From the NCBI RefSeq assembly GCF_913777625.1, contig NZ_CAJYTI010000037.1:1-50456 (forward strand): a stretch of 50,456 nucleotides of DNA, given 5' to 3'. Of this stretch, positions 34,802 through 42,784 are shown piece after piece. A program made the position numbers and the translations under genes. The notes under the pieces are model-generated. The model did no database searches, was not told the origin of the DNA, and saw only the letters and a program-made list of their open reading frames with translations. Numbering within the stretch: position 1 is the stretch's first letter; each line of letters starts with the position of its first letter. Source of the stretch: an uncultured Sphingomonas sp. (lineage in GTDB: Bacteria; Pseudomonadota; Alphaproteobacteria; Sphingomonadales; Sphingomonadaceae).

Positions 34802-34882
34802 CGGGAATCGATTCTCCTGCTCGGTTGCGCAGACAACGCGCACGCGGGCATTGGGTTCGCCCGCACCCTCCGGCCGCTTTCC

Positions 34883-34911
34883 TTGACTTTTCGGCAGCCG
34901 GCCTCTAACTG
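34883..34911 (+). promoter_or_regulatory. candidate housekeeping promoter of rpoZ
   Basis: TTGACT (34883-34888), a 17-bp spacer, and TAACTG (34906-34911), about 40 bp before the rpoZ ATG. The -35 box is close to the alphaproteobacterial CTTGAC consensus; the -10 box is only fair. Confidence 0.45.
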
Positions 34912-34951
34912 GCCGGTCTTTCCCGGACACCCCTATCCCAAGGAAGCGTAT

Positions 34952-35296
34952 ATGGCGCGCGTCACAGTCGAGGATTGCGTCGACAAGGTTCCCAACCGGT
35001 TCGACCTGGTGTTGTTCGCCGCCCAGCGCGCGCGGCAGATCTCCGGTGGTGCCGATCTGACCCTGGATCGCGATCGCGACAAGAATCCGGTCGTCGCCCT
35101 GCGCGAGATCGCCGAAGAAACCGTGCGTCCCGATCACCTGCAGGAAGCCGTGGTGTCGAGCCTGCAGCGCGTCCGCATCGACGACGAGGATGCGCCGGAT
35201 GAAGTCGGTTCGATCCAGGCCCAGGCCGAGGCACTGCGCCTCACCGCGGCGGCCCCGCCCCGCAACCAGAATCTGGGTGGCGATTACGAGGGCTGA
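34952..35296 (+). CDS. rpoZ: DNA-directed RNA polymerase subunit omega
   Basis: A 114-residue omega subunit, which helps fold and assemble beta-prime and takes part in ppGpp binding. The conserved part is MARVTVEDCVDKVPNRFDLVLFAA followed by RARQISGG and the KNPVVALREIAEE motif. The ATG at 34952 is preceded by AAGGAAG. In alphaproteobacteria it is usually near spoT/relA, but none is in the window. It is followed by a strong terminator at 35322. Confidence 0.96.
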   Translation: MARVTVEDCVDKVPNRFDLVLFAAQRARQISGGADLTLDRDRDKNPVVALREIAEETVRPDHLQEAVVSSLQRVRIDDEDAPDEVGSIQAQAEALRLTAAAPPRNQNLGGDYEG

Positions 35297-35321
35297 TCAC
35301 TCTCTACCGCACTGGAACTGC

Positions 35322-35352
35322 AAAAGGGCTGGCGGAAACGCCGGCCCTTTTT
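35322..35352. terminator. bidirectional intrinsic terminator between rpoZ and gpsA
   Basis: A 13-bp stem, AAAAGGGCTGGCG (35322-35334) and CGCCGGCCCTTTT (35339-35351), with a GAAA tetraloop and a single G-T wobble, followed by a T-run on the plus strand. The A-run on the other flank makes it usable by the convergent gpsA transcript as well. It lies 25 bp after the rpoZ stop and 14 bp after the gpsA stop. Confidence 0.9.
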
Positions 35353-35365
35353 CGTTGCTCGTTCG

Positions 35366-36343
35366 CTAAACGGCCTCGGGCTTGAGCGGGCGGCTGAGCA
35401 GCGCATCGATCACCTCGGCCACCGGCGCGCCTTCGAGCAGCGCGTTGACGGCCAGCGTCACCGGCATCTCCACGCCTGCCTCTGCGGCAGCCTCGCGGAG
35501 CACCGGCGCGGTGAAGGCGCCCTCGGCCACGGTTTTGCGATCCGAGAGCAATGCGGCGGCGCTGCGCCCTTGCCCCAGCCCGACGCCCAGCGAGAAATTG
35601 CGGGAATTGGTCGACGAGCAGGTGAGGACCAGGTCACCCAAACCAGACAGGCCGGTGAGCGTCTCCGCCTGCGCACCGCGGGCGAGGCCGAAGCGGGTCA
35701 TCTCGGCAAAGCCGCGCGCGATCAGCGCCGCGCGGGCGTTGAGCCCGAGCCCGGCGCCTTCCACCACGCCGCAGGCGATGGCGAGCACATTCTTCACCGC
35801 GCCGCCGATTTCGGCGCCGATCACGTCGGCCGAGGCATAGGGGCGGAAGGCCGGCGCGCCGAGTCGTTCCGTCAGGCGGGTGCGCAGCGCGGCGTCCTCG
35901 CAGGCAAGCGTCACCGCGGTCGGCTTCCCCGCTGCCACTTCGTGCGCGAAGGTGGGGCCGGACAGCACCGCGATCGGCGCATCGGGCGCGACGCTGCGCG
36001 CCACTTCGCCCACGAGCAGCCGAGTGCCCGCCTCGATCCCCTTGGCGCAGAGCACGAGCGGGGTGGTGCCGACCGCCGTCTCCGCCAAGACTGCGCGGAC
36101 ATGTTGCGCTGGCGCCACCACCAGCAGCGCGTCGCAGCCGGCAAGGTCGCCAAGACTGCCGGTCGCGCGGATGCTGGGGGACAGCGGCACCCCGGCGAGG
36201 AACTGGCGATTCTCGTGCGCGGTGTTGATGCTCTCCACAACCTCGGGCTCGCGCGCCCAGAGCAGGACGGGGTCATGCCCACGCGCCGCGACCTGTGCGA
36301 GCGCGGTGCCCCAGGCGCCGCCGCCGATCACCCCGATCTTCAT
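35366..36343 (-). CDS. gpsA: NAD(P)H-dependent glycerol-3-phosphate dehydrogenase
   Basis: A 325-residue enzyme that reduces dihydroxyacetone phosphate to sn-glycerol 3-phosphate for phospholipid synthesis. The Rossmann motif GVIGGGAWGTALAQ is at the N-terminus. The family signatures VLSGPTFAHEVAAGKPTAV and IGGAVKNVLAIACGV (catalytic Lys) are present, as is LSGLGDLVLTCSS. The ATG at 36343 overlaps the tsaD stop by 4 bp, so the two are co-translated. It ends at the bidirectional terminator. Confidence 0.96.
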   Translation of the reverse strand: MKIGVIGGGAWGTALAQVAARGHDPVLLWAREPEVVESINTAHENRQFLAGVPLSPSIRATGSLGDLAGCDALLVVAPAQHVRAVLAETAVGTTPLVLCAKGIEAGTRLLVGEVARSVAPDAPIAVLSGPTFAHEVAAGKPTAVTLACEDAALRTRLTERLGAPAFRPYASADVIGAEIGGAVKNVLAIACGVVEGAGLGLNARAALIARGFAEMTRFGLARGAQAETLTGLSGLGDLVLTCSSTNSRNFSLGVGLGQGRSAAALLSDRKTVAEGAFTAPVLREAAAEAGVEMPVTLAVNALLEGAPVAEVIDALLSRPLKPEAV

Positions 36344-37365
36344 GCCTTCACTCCTGCGCCGCGCACCTTTTCCGCATCGGGATCGAGCGGCCAGCGCGCC
36401 CGTGCCGGGGTTTCGAGCGGATCGGTAAGCCCTTGCGCGAAGCGCTCGGCGCCCGCCCAGGCGATCATCGCGGCGTTATCGGTGCACAGCCAGAGCGGCG
36501 GCGCGACGAAGCGCAGGCCGTGGTCCGCGGCCAAGGCTTCCAGCGCCCCGCGCACCGCCCTGTTGGCGGCGACACCGCCCGCGACCACAAGCGCCGTCGG
36601 CTGCACGCTCGCCAGCGCCCGACGGGTGCGATCGACCAGGCAGTCGACCACCGCCTGCTGGAACGAGGCGGCGAGATCCTCGGCGCTATAGTCGTTCACC
36701 GCGCGTGCGACCGCGCTCTTCAGCCCCGCGAACGAGAAATGCGGCTCGCCCGATCCGACCAGCGGGCGCGGCAGCGGCATCGCCCTGGGATTGCCGCGCT
36801 CGGCGGCCTTTTCCACCGCCGGGCCGCCGGGAAAGCCGAGGCCGAGCAGCTTCGCCGTCTTGTCGAACGCCTCGCCTGCCGCGTCGTCGATCGTGGTGGC
36901 GAGCCGGCGATAGCGGCTGACGCCCTCGACCAGCAGCAACTGGCAATGCCCGCCCGAGACGAGCAACAGCAGGTACGGAAATTCCAGGCTCCGGTCGCCG
37001 AGTCGCGGCGAGAGCGCATGGCCCTCGAGATGATTCACGGCCACCAGCGGCTTGTTCGCCGCCAGCGCCAGTGCCTTGCCGGTGACGAGGCCCACCATCA
37101 CGCCGCCGATCAGGCCGGGCCCCGCCGTGGCGGCGATCGCGTCGACCTGGTCGAGCGTGACCCCTGCCTCCTCGAGCGCCGCTTCGACGAGCGGCCCCAG
37201 CATCTCGACATGCGCGCGCGCCGCAATCTCGGGCACGACACCGCCATAGGGCCGGTGCGCCTCTTCCTGCCGCGCCAGCTTGTGCGCGCGGATCGTGCCA
37301 TCGCTGGTCACCAGGGCCGCCGCCGTTTCGTCGCAGCTCGATTCAAGTCCGAGGATCAGTGCCAT
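36340..37365 (-). CDS. tsaD: tRNA N6-adenosine threonylcarbamoyltransferase
   Basis: A 341-residue ASKHA-fold metalloprotein that transfers the threonylcarbamoyl group to A37 of ANN-decoding tRNAs, with TsaB and TsaE. The metal-binding histidines are in the HVEMLGPLVE segment and the nearby NHLEGHAL region. LGLESSCDETAAAL and LVSGGHCQLLLVEG are diagnostic. I use the ATG at 37365 (MALILGLESSC), 2 nt after GGAG; an in-frame ATG 9 nt upstream (37374) is possible. It is divergent from hemC and overlaps gpsA by 4 bp. Confidence 0.95.
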   Translation of the reverse strand: MALILGLESSCDETAAALVTSDGTIRAHKLARQEEAHRPYGGVVPEIAARAHVEMLGPLVEAALEEAGVTLDQVDAIAATAGPGLIGGVMVGLVTGKALALAANKPLVAVNHLEGHALSPRLGDRSLEFPYLLLLVSGGHCQLLLVEGVSRYRRLATTIDDAAGEAFDKTAKLLGLGFPGGPAVEKAAERGNPRAMPLPRPLVGSGEPHFSFAGLKSAVARAVNDYSAEDLAASFQQAVVDCLVDRTRRALASVQPTALVVAGGVAANRAVRGALEALAADHGLRFVAPPLWLCTDNAAMIAWAGAERFAQGLTDPLETPARARWPLDPDAEKVRGAGVKA

Positions 37366-37470
37366 TGCTCCCATCTAAGCCGCTTGGCGGCAGGGTCCAG
37401 AGGCGGAGGGCGTTTGGATCCGCGAAGACCCCCATTGCCCTCGCTTCACCGCAACCCTAGCACCAGCGCC

Positions 37471-38376
37471 ATGACTGGATTTCGCATCGGCACGCGCGGC
37501 TCGCCGCTCGCCCTTACCCAGGCCCATATGGTGCGTGACGCGCTGCAGGCGGCGCACGGCATCGCGGGCGAGATCGTCGTCGTCCGCACCACCGGCGACA
37601 GGGTGCAGGACCGCCCGCTCGCCGAGATCGGCGGCAAGGCGCTGTGGACCAAGGAACTGGACCGCGCGCTGCTCGAAGGCGACATCGACTGCGCGGTGCA
37701 TTCGATGAAGGATGTCGAGACGATCCGCCCGGAAGCGATCGCCATCGCCGCGATGCTGCCGCGCGCCGATGTGCGCGACCGGCTGGTGGGCGCGGAATCG
37801 CTCGCGGCGCTGAAGCCGGCGGCGGTGATCGGCACCGCCTCGCCGCGCCGCGCCGCGCAGGTGAAGCGCCACCGCCCGGACATCTCCACCGTGCTGTTCC
37901 GCGGCAATGTCGACACGCGTCTCGCCAAGCTGGCGGCAGGCGAGGCGGATGCGACGCTGCTCGCCTCGGCGGGGCTCGAGCGGCTGGGCCGCCACGACGT
38001 CGGCCACGTCATTCCCACGAGCGTGATGCTGCCGGCGCCGGCGCAGGGCGCGGTAGGAATCGAAGCGCGCGCCGACGATAGCCGCACGCTTGCGCTGCTA
38101 GCGGCGATCGATCACCCCAAGACCCGCGCCTGCGTGCTCGCCGAACGCGCGCTGCTCGCCGCGCTGATGGCGGACTGCCATTCGCCGGTGGCGGCCTTGG
38201 CGACGATCGAAGGCGCGATCCTGACGATCGAGGCGGAGCTGTTCGCCGGGGACGGCAGCGCCCATGTCCATGGCATGATCGAAGGCGCGCCGGAGGACGC
38301 GATGCTGCCCGCCGCGCTCGCCCGCGACCTGCTCGATCGCGCGCCCGATACGGTGCGCGCGCTGTTCGCCGGATGA
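37471..38376 (+). CDS. hemC: hydroxymethylbilane synthase (porphobilinogen deaminase)
   Basis: A 301-residue enzyme that polymerises four porphobilinogens into hydroxymethylbilane in heme and corrin synthesis. Marks are RIGTRGSPLALTQA, ALWTKELDRALLEGDIDCAVHSMKD, the arginine-rich IGTASPRRAAQ, and C236 in ADCHSPVAA, which carries the dipyrromethane cofactor. The ATG is at 37471 and no clear Shine-Dalgarno site is seen. It is divergent from tsaD across 105 bp and overlaps hemD by ATGA, the usual alphaproteobacterial order. Confidence 0.96.
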   Translation: MTGFRIGTRGSPLALTQAHMVRDALQAAHGIAGEIVVVRTTGDRVQDRPLAEIGGKALWTKELDRALLEGDIDCAVHSMKDVETIRPEAIAIAAMLPRADVRDRLVGAESLAALKPAAVIGTASPRRAAQVKRHRPDISTVLFRGNVDTRLAKLAAGEADATLLASAGLERLGRHDVGHVIPTSVMLPAPAQGAVGIEARADDSRTLALLAAIDHPKTRACVLAERALLAALMADCHSPVAALATIEGAILTIEAELFAGDGSAHVHGMIEGAPEDAMLPAALARDLLDRAPDTVRALFAG

Positions 38377-39035
38377 GCCGGCCGATCGCGGTCCTGCGGC
38401 CGGACCCCGGCAACCGCATCACCGCCGCCGCCATCGAAGGGCGCGGCCGCACCGCGATCCGCCTGCCGCTGTTCGCGACGCGCCCGCTCGCCTGGTCGGT
38501 GCCCGACGCGGCCGCGTTCGACGCCCTGATCCTCACCAGCGCCAATGCCGTGCGACTGGCCGGCGACGGGCTGGAGACCCTGCGCGGCCTGCCGGTACAT
38601 GCGGTGGGCGAGGCGACCGCATCGGCCGCCCGCCGGGTCGGGTTCGACGTCGTTTCGGTCGGGCAGAAGGGCGCCGCCGCACTGGTCGAGCAGGCTCGGG
38701 CAATGGGCGTACGCCGCGCCCTGCATCTCGCGGGCCAGGAACGGACATTGGAGGCAGGCGACATCGTCGCGGCGGTATTGCCGGTATATGCAAGCGAAGC
38801 ACTGCCGATCGCCCCCGAAGCCGCCGCCGCACTGGCCGGCAGCGTCGCGCTGGTCCAGTCGGCCCGAGCCGGTGCGCGGCTGGCGGAGATCGCGCCCGAC
38901 CGCAGCACCATCGTCCTCGTGGCGGTCAGCGACGCGGCGGCAGCCGGCGCCGGCAGGGGCTGGCGCGCCACCGCCATTGCCGCGCACCCGGAAACCGAAG
39001 CCCTGATCGACCTCGCCATCACGCTCGCCGATTGA
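38373..39035 (+). CDS. hemD: uroporphyrinogen-III synthase
   Basis: A 220-residue enzyme that closes and inverts ring D to make uroporphyrinogen III. The family is poorly conserved, but the position after hemC, the two-domain length, and segments such as FDALILTSANAVRL, HAVGEATASAARRVGF and ALVQSARAG fit. It overlaps hemC by 4 bp and is followed by a membrane protein gene, as in many alphaproteobacteria. Confidence 0.92.
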   Translation: MSRPIAVLRPDPGNRITAAAIEGRGRTAIRLPLFATRPLAWSVPDAAAFDALILTSANAVRLAGDGLETLRGLPVHAVGEATASAARRVGFDVVSVGQKGAAALVEQARAMGVRRALHLAGQERTLEAGDIVAAVLPVYASEALPIAPEAAAALAGSVALVQSARAGARLAEIAPDRSTIVLVAVSDAAAAGAGRGWRATAIAAHPETEALIDLAITLAD

Positions 39036-39067
39036 CCCGCGGCCCCCGCGCGGCGAAAAGGGCGGCC

Positions 39068-39961
39068 ATGAGCGACGAGCCCCTGGCGCCCGAGCCGGTC
39101 CGAACCCTTGGTCCGCGCCGACCCCGAATGATTCCCGCCGGGCTTGGTTTCCTTGCCGGCACTGCCTTGACCGCAGGTGCGATCCAGCTTGCCGGCCAGC
39201 ATTTCGGCACGGCCCCTGCCGGCACGACCGCCCCCAGCGCCGCGCCCTCACCCGCCGCCCAGCCGCTGAAAATGCCGCCGCCGGTGCTCGCGCCTGCCAC
39301 CGATGTGGCGACGCTGGATGCCCGGGAAAGCGCGCTCGCCGCCCGGCTCGATGCGCTGGAGCTGCAGTTGCGCCAGGCCGATGAAAGCGCGCGCAACGCC
39401 GCCCAATATTCTACCCAGGCCGAACGGCTGATGGTCGCCGCCGCGGTGCGCCGCGCGATCGAGCGCGGCCAGCCGCTCGGCAGCCTGGAGCAGCAGCTCC
39501 GCGCCCGCTTCGGCGAGCGCCATCCACAGGCGGTGGGAGCGATCGTCGCGGCCGCCGCCGATCCGCTCACGCTCGAGGATCTGCGCATCGCGCTGGATAC
39601 CATCGCTCCGCGGCTCGGCACCGGGCCGGACGACAGCCTCTGGGTGCGCTTCCGCAGCTTCGTGGGCGACCTGTTCGTGCTGCACCAGGCCGGCATGCCG
39701 AGCCCGCGCCCCGCCGAGCGCCTGCGCCGCGCCCGCAGCGCGCTTGCCGCCGGCAATGTCGAGACCGCGATCGCCGAAGTCGCACACATGCCCGGCGCCT
39801 CCGTGGCGGAGGGCTGGACCAGCGCCGCGTCGCGCTATGTCAGCGCCCGCAAGGCCCTGGACGAGATAGAGAAGGCGGCCGCTGCAACGCCGCCCAAACC
39901 ACCGGTCGTGGCGCCGGCACCCGCCCCCGCCCCGGCACCGGAGACACCGAGGAACGACTGA
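39068..39961 (+). CDS. mitofilin-like (COG4223-type) membrane protein
   Basis: A 297-residue protein with one N-terminal transmembrane helix (MIPAGLGFLAGTALTAGAI), a Pro/Ala-rich stretch, a coiled coil (about residues 90-125), and a helical C-terminal domain ending in a Pro/Ala-rich tail. Its place after hemC-hemD is that of the alphaproteobacterial relatives of mitochondrial mitofilin/Mic60 and of HemX-like proteins. A role in membrane organisation is known for that family; here it is inferred from context and topology. The start is ATG 39068 with AGGG upstream. A TTG at 39032 overlapping the hemD stop is the alternative. Confidence 0.72.
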   Translation: MSDEPLAPEPVRTLGPRRPRMIPAGLGFLAGTALTAGAIQLAGQHFGTAPAGTTAPSAAPSPAAQPLKMPPPVLAPATDVATLDARESALAARLDALELQLRQADESARNAAQYSTQAERLMVAAAVRRAIERGQPLGSLEQQLRARFGERHPQAVGAIVAAAADPLTLEDLRIALDTIAPRLGTGPDDSLWVRFRSFVGDLFVLHQAGMPSPRPAERLRRARSALAAGNVETAIAEVAHMPGASVAEGWTSAASRYVSARKALDEIEKAAAATPPKPPVVAPAPAPAPAPETPRND

Positions 39962-39962
39962 A

Positions 39963-41147
39963 ATGGCAGAAATGGGCCGGTTTGACTGGCAGGATCCGTT
40001 CGGGCTCGACGGCGAGCTGACCGACGAAGAGCGAATGGTGCGCGATGCCGCGCGCGACTATGCGCAGGGCGAGCTGCTCCCCCGCGTCACCTCCGCCTAT
40101 CTGGAAGAGCGGTTCGACCGCGAGATCATGTCCGAGATGGGCGCGCTGGGCCTGCTCGGGCCCACGATCCCCGAAACCTATGGCGGCGCCGGCCTCGGCT
40201 ATGTCGCCTATGGCCTGGTCGCGCGCGAGGTGGAGCGGGTCGATTCGGGCTACCGTTCGGCAATGAGCGTGCAGAGCTCGCTCGTCATGCACCCGATCCA
40301 TGCCTATGGCAGCGAGGAGCAGCGGCGAAAGTATCTGCCCAAGCTGGCGAGCGGCGAATGGGTCGGCTGTTTCGGCCTGACCGAGCCCGACGCCGGCTCC
40401 GATCCCGCCGGCATGCGCACGCGGGCCGAGAAGATCGACGGCGGCTACCGGATCACCGGCGCCAAGATGTGGATCACCAATTCCCCGATCGCCGACGTGT
40501 TCGTCGTCTGGGCGAAGAGCGATGCGCATGACGGGGCGATCCGCGGCTTCGTGCTGGAACGCGGCATGAAGGGGCTCACCAGCCCGAAGATCGAGGGCAA
40601 GCTGAGCTTGCGCGCCTCGGTGACCGGCGAGATCGTGATGGACGGGGTGGAAGTGGGCGAAGACGCGCTGCTTCCCAACGTCCAGGGGCTGAAGGGGCCG
40701 TTCGGCTGCCTCAACCGCGCGCGCTATGGCATCGCCTGGGGCACGATGGGCGCGGCCGAGGCCTGCTTCCATGCCGCGCGCCAGTACACGCTGGACCGCC
40801 ACCAGTTCGGCCGGCCGCTGGCCGCGACCCAGCTGGTGCAGCTCAAGCTCGCCAATATGGAGACCGAGATTGCGCTGGGGCTGCAGGCGGCGCTGCGCTG
40901 CGGGCGGATGTTCGACGTGGGTACGCTCAGCCCGGAGGCGATCAGCATCATCAAGCGCAACAATTGCGGCAAGGCGCTGGAGATCGCCCGCGTCGCGCGC
41001 GACATGCACGGCGGCAACGGCATCTCGGCCGAATTCCACGTGATCCGCCATGCGATCAACCTCGAGACGGTGAATACGTACGAAGGCACGCACGATGTCC
41101 ACGGGCTGATTCTCGGCCGGGCGATCACCGGGATCGCGGCGTTCTGA
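39963..41147 (+). CDS. gcdH: glutaryl-CoA dehydrogenase-type acyl-CoA dehydrogenase
   Basis: A 394-residue FAD enzyme that oxidises and decarboxylates glutaryl-CoA to crotonyl-CoA in lysine and aromatic degradation. Marks typical of GCDH are VQSSLVMHPI, CFGLTEPDAGSD, KMWITNSPIADV and GKLSLRASVTGEIVMD. The catalytic base is E374 in NTYEGTHDVH. The ATG is at 39963 with GAGGAA upstream. It overlaps the GNAT gene by one base, and a CaiB-type CoA transferase follows, which fits activation of glutarate by CoA transfer. Confidence 0.92.
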   Translation: MAEMGRFDWQDPFGLDGELTDEERMVRDAARDYAQGELLPRVTSAYLEERFDREIMSEMGALGLLGPTIPETYGGAGLGYVAYGLVAREVERVDSGYRSAMSVQSSLVMHPIHAYGSEEQRRKYLPKLASGEWVGCFGLTEPDAGSDPAGMRTRAEKIDGGYRITGAKMWITNSPIADVFVVWAKSDAHDGAIRGFVLERGMKGLTSPKIEGKLSLRASVTGEIVMDGVEVGEDALLPNVQGLKGPFGCLNRARYGIAWGTMGAAEACFHAARQYTLDRHQFGRPLAATQLVQLKLANMETEIALGLQAALRCGRMFDVGTLSPEAISIIKRNNCGKALEIARVARDMHGGNGISAEFHVIRHAINLETVNTYEGTHDVHGLILGRAITGIAAF

Positions 41148-41665
41148 TGGCGCCCGATCGGCAGCCGGTACTGGAAGGCGAGCTGGTCCGCATCCGGCCG
41201 ATGACGGCGGCCGATCGGGAGCCGCTCTACGCGGTTGCAAGCGATCCGCTGGTCTGGGAGGTCCACCCGGCGCATGATCGCTGGCAGCGGCCGGTGTTCG
41301 ATGCCTTTTTCGACGCCTGCCTGGCAAGCGGCGGCCGGCTGACCATCCTCGATCGTGCGAGCGGCGCGGTGATCGGCGGCTCGCGCTACGACAATTGGGT
41401 GCCCGAGGCCGACGAGATCGAGATCGGCTGGACCTATATCGCGCGTGCCTATTGGGGCGGGCGTTACAATCGCGAGATCAAGACGCTGATGCTCGCCCAT
41501 ATCCACCGAGAGGTCGCGACGGTGACCTTCATGGTCGGCGCGGATAATGTCCGTTCGCGCCGCGCGATGGAGAAGATCGGCGGCGTGCTCCGCCCCGGCA
41601 CACTGCCGCGCATGATGGCAGGCGAGGTAAAGCCGCACGTCGTCTACGCGATCCGCCGTCCGTGA
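41147..41665 (+). CDS. GNAT family N-acetyltransferase
   Basis: A 172-residue GNAT-fold acyltransferase with the RimJ/RimL-like layout: GELVRIRPMTAADREPLYAVASDP at the N-terminus, then IGWTYIARAYWGGRYNREIK around the acetyl-CoA site, and MVGADNVRSRRAMEKIGG. The family acetylates amines or protein N-termini. Its start overlaps the gcdH stop by TGATG, and its stop overlaps the GTG of the CoA transferase by GTGA. So it sits inside the glutarate operon; the substrate is unknown. Confidence 0.88.
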   Translation: MAPDRQPVLEGELVRIRPMTAADREPLYAVASDPLVWEVHPAHDRWQRPVFDAFFDACLASGGRLTILDRASGAVIGGSRYDNWVPEADEIEIGWTYIARAYWGGRYNREIKTLMLAHIHREVATVTFMVGADNVRSRRAMEKIGGVLRPGTLPRMMAGEVKPHVVYAIRRP

Positions 41666-42768
41666 AGCCGCTGGCCGGCATCAAGGTCGTCGAGCTCGCC
41701 CGCATCCTCGCCGGGCCCTGGTGCGGGCAGCTGCTCGCCGATCTGGGGGCCGACGTGGTGAAGGTGGAGCGCCCCGGCGCCGGCGACGATACCCGGCACT
41801 GGGGTCCGCCCTTCCTCCACGATGCGGAAGGGGCGAACCGCGACGCCGCCTATTTCCACGCCTGCAATCGCGGCAAGACCAGCATCGGCATCGACATCGC
41901 CACGCCCGAGGGGCAGGCCGCCGCCAGGGCGCTGATCGCCGAGGCGGACGTCGTGATCGAGAATTACAAGGTCGGCGGGCTGGTGAAATACGGGCTCGAT
42001 GCCGCCAGCCTGCGGGCGGCGAACCCGCGGCTGATCGTCTGCTCGATCACCGGCTTCGGCCAGACCGGCCCCTATGCGCCGCGTGCCGGCTATGACTTCA
42101 TCATCCAGGGCATGGGCGGGGCGATGAGCCTCACCGGCGAGCCCGATGGCGCGCCCCAGAAAGCGGGGGTCGCCTATGCCGACATCTTCACCGGCGTCTA
42201 TTCGGCGGTCGCGATCCTCGCCGCGCTCCGCCGGCGCGACGTGGAAGGCATCGGCGCGCATATCGACATGGCGCTGCTCGACACCCAGGTGGCGGTGCTC
42301 GCCAATCAGGCGCTCAACTGGATGGCGAGCGGCACGGTGCCGCACCGCATGGGTAATGGACATGCGAATCTGGTGCCATACCAGGCCTTTGCCTGTCGCG
42401 ACGGCGAGCTGATCGTCGCGGTGGGCAATGATTCGCAGTTCGCGAAGCTGTGCGGAATCCTGGGGCTGGGTCTGGCAGGCGATCCGCGCTTCGCCACCAA
42501 CCCGGCGCGCGTCACCCATCGCGATGCGCTGATCCCGCAGCTCGCCCGCGCGATCCTCGATTGGGCCAAGGCGGACTTGTATGAGGCGCTGGAGGCGCAG
42601 GGCGTGCCGGCCGGGCCGATCAACCGCGTCGACGAAGTGTTCGCCGATCCGCAGGTGATCGCGCGCGGGATGGCGATCGTACGCGAGGGGCTGCCCGGCC
42701 TCGCCAGCCCGATCACCATCGACGGCGAACGCATGATCGCCGAGCGGGCGAGCCCGGCGCGGCCCTGA
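41662..42768 (+). CDS. CaiB/BaiF (class III) CoA transferase
   Basis: A 368-residue family III CoA transferase. Marks are GIKVVELARILAGPWCGQLLADLGADVVKVE, the RNKTS-like CNRGKTSIGIDIATPEG, and the catalytic aspartate, likely D174 in AYADIFTGVY. Together with gcdH it is most likely the succinyl-CoA:glutarate (SUGCT-like) transferase that makes glutaryl-CoA. The GTG start at 41662 overlaps the GNAT stop by 4 bp. It is convergent with nadB, 16 bp apart. Confidence 0.88.
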   Translation: MKPLAGIKVVELARILAGPWCGQLLADLGADVVKVERPGAGDDTRHWGPPFLHDAEGANRDAAYFHACNRGKTSIGIDIATPEGQAAARALIAEADVVIENYKVGGLVKYGLDAASLRAANPRLIVCSITGFGQTGPYAPRAGYDFIIQGMGGAMSLTGEPDGAPQKAGVAYADIFTGVYSAVAILAALRRRDVEGIGAHIDMALLDTQVAVLANQALNWMASGTVPHRMGNGHANLVPYQAFACRDGELIVAVGNDSQFAKLCGILGLGLAGDPRFATNPARVTHRDALIPQLARAILDWAKADLYEALEAQGVPAGPINRVDEVFADPQVIARGMAIVREGLPGLASPITIDGERMIAERASPARP

Positions 42769-42784
42769 ACGCCGGGACGCGGGA

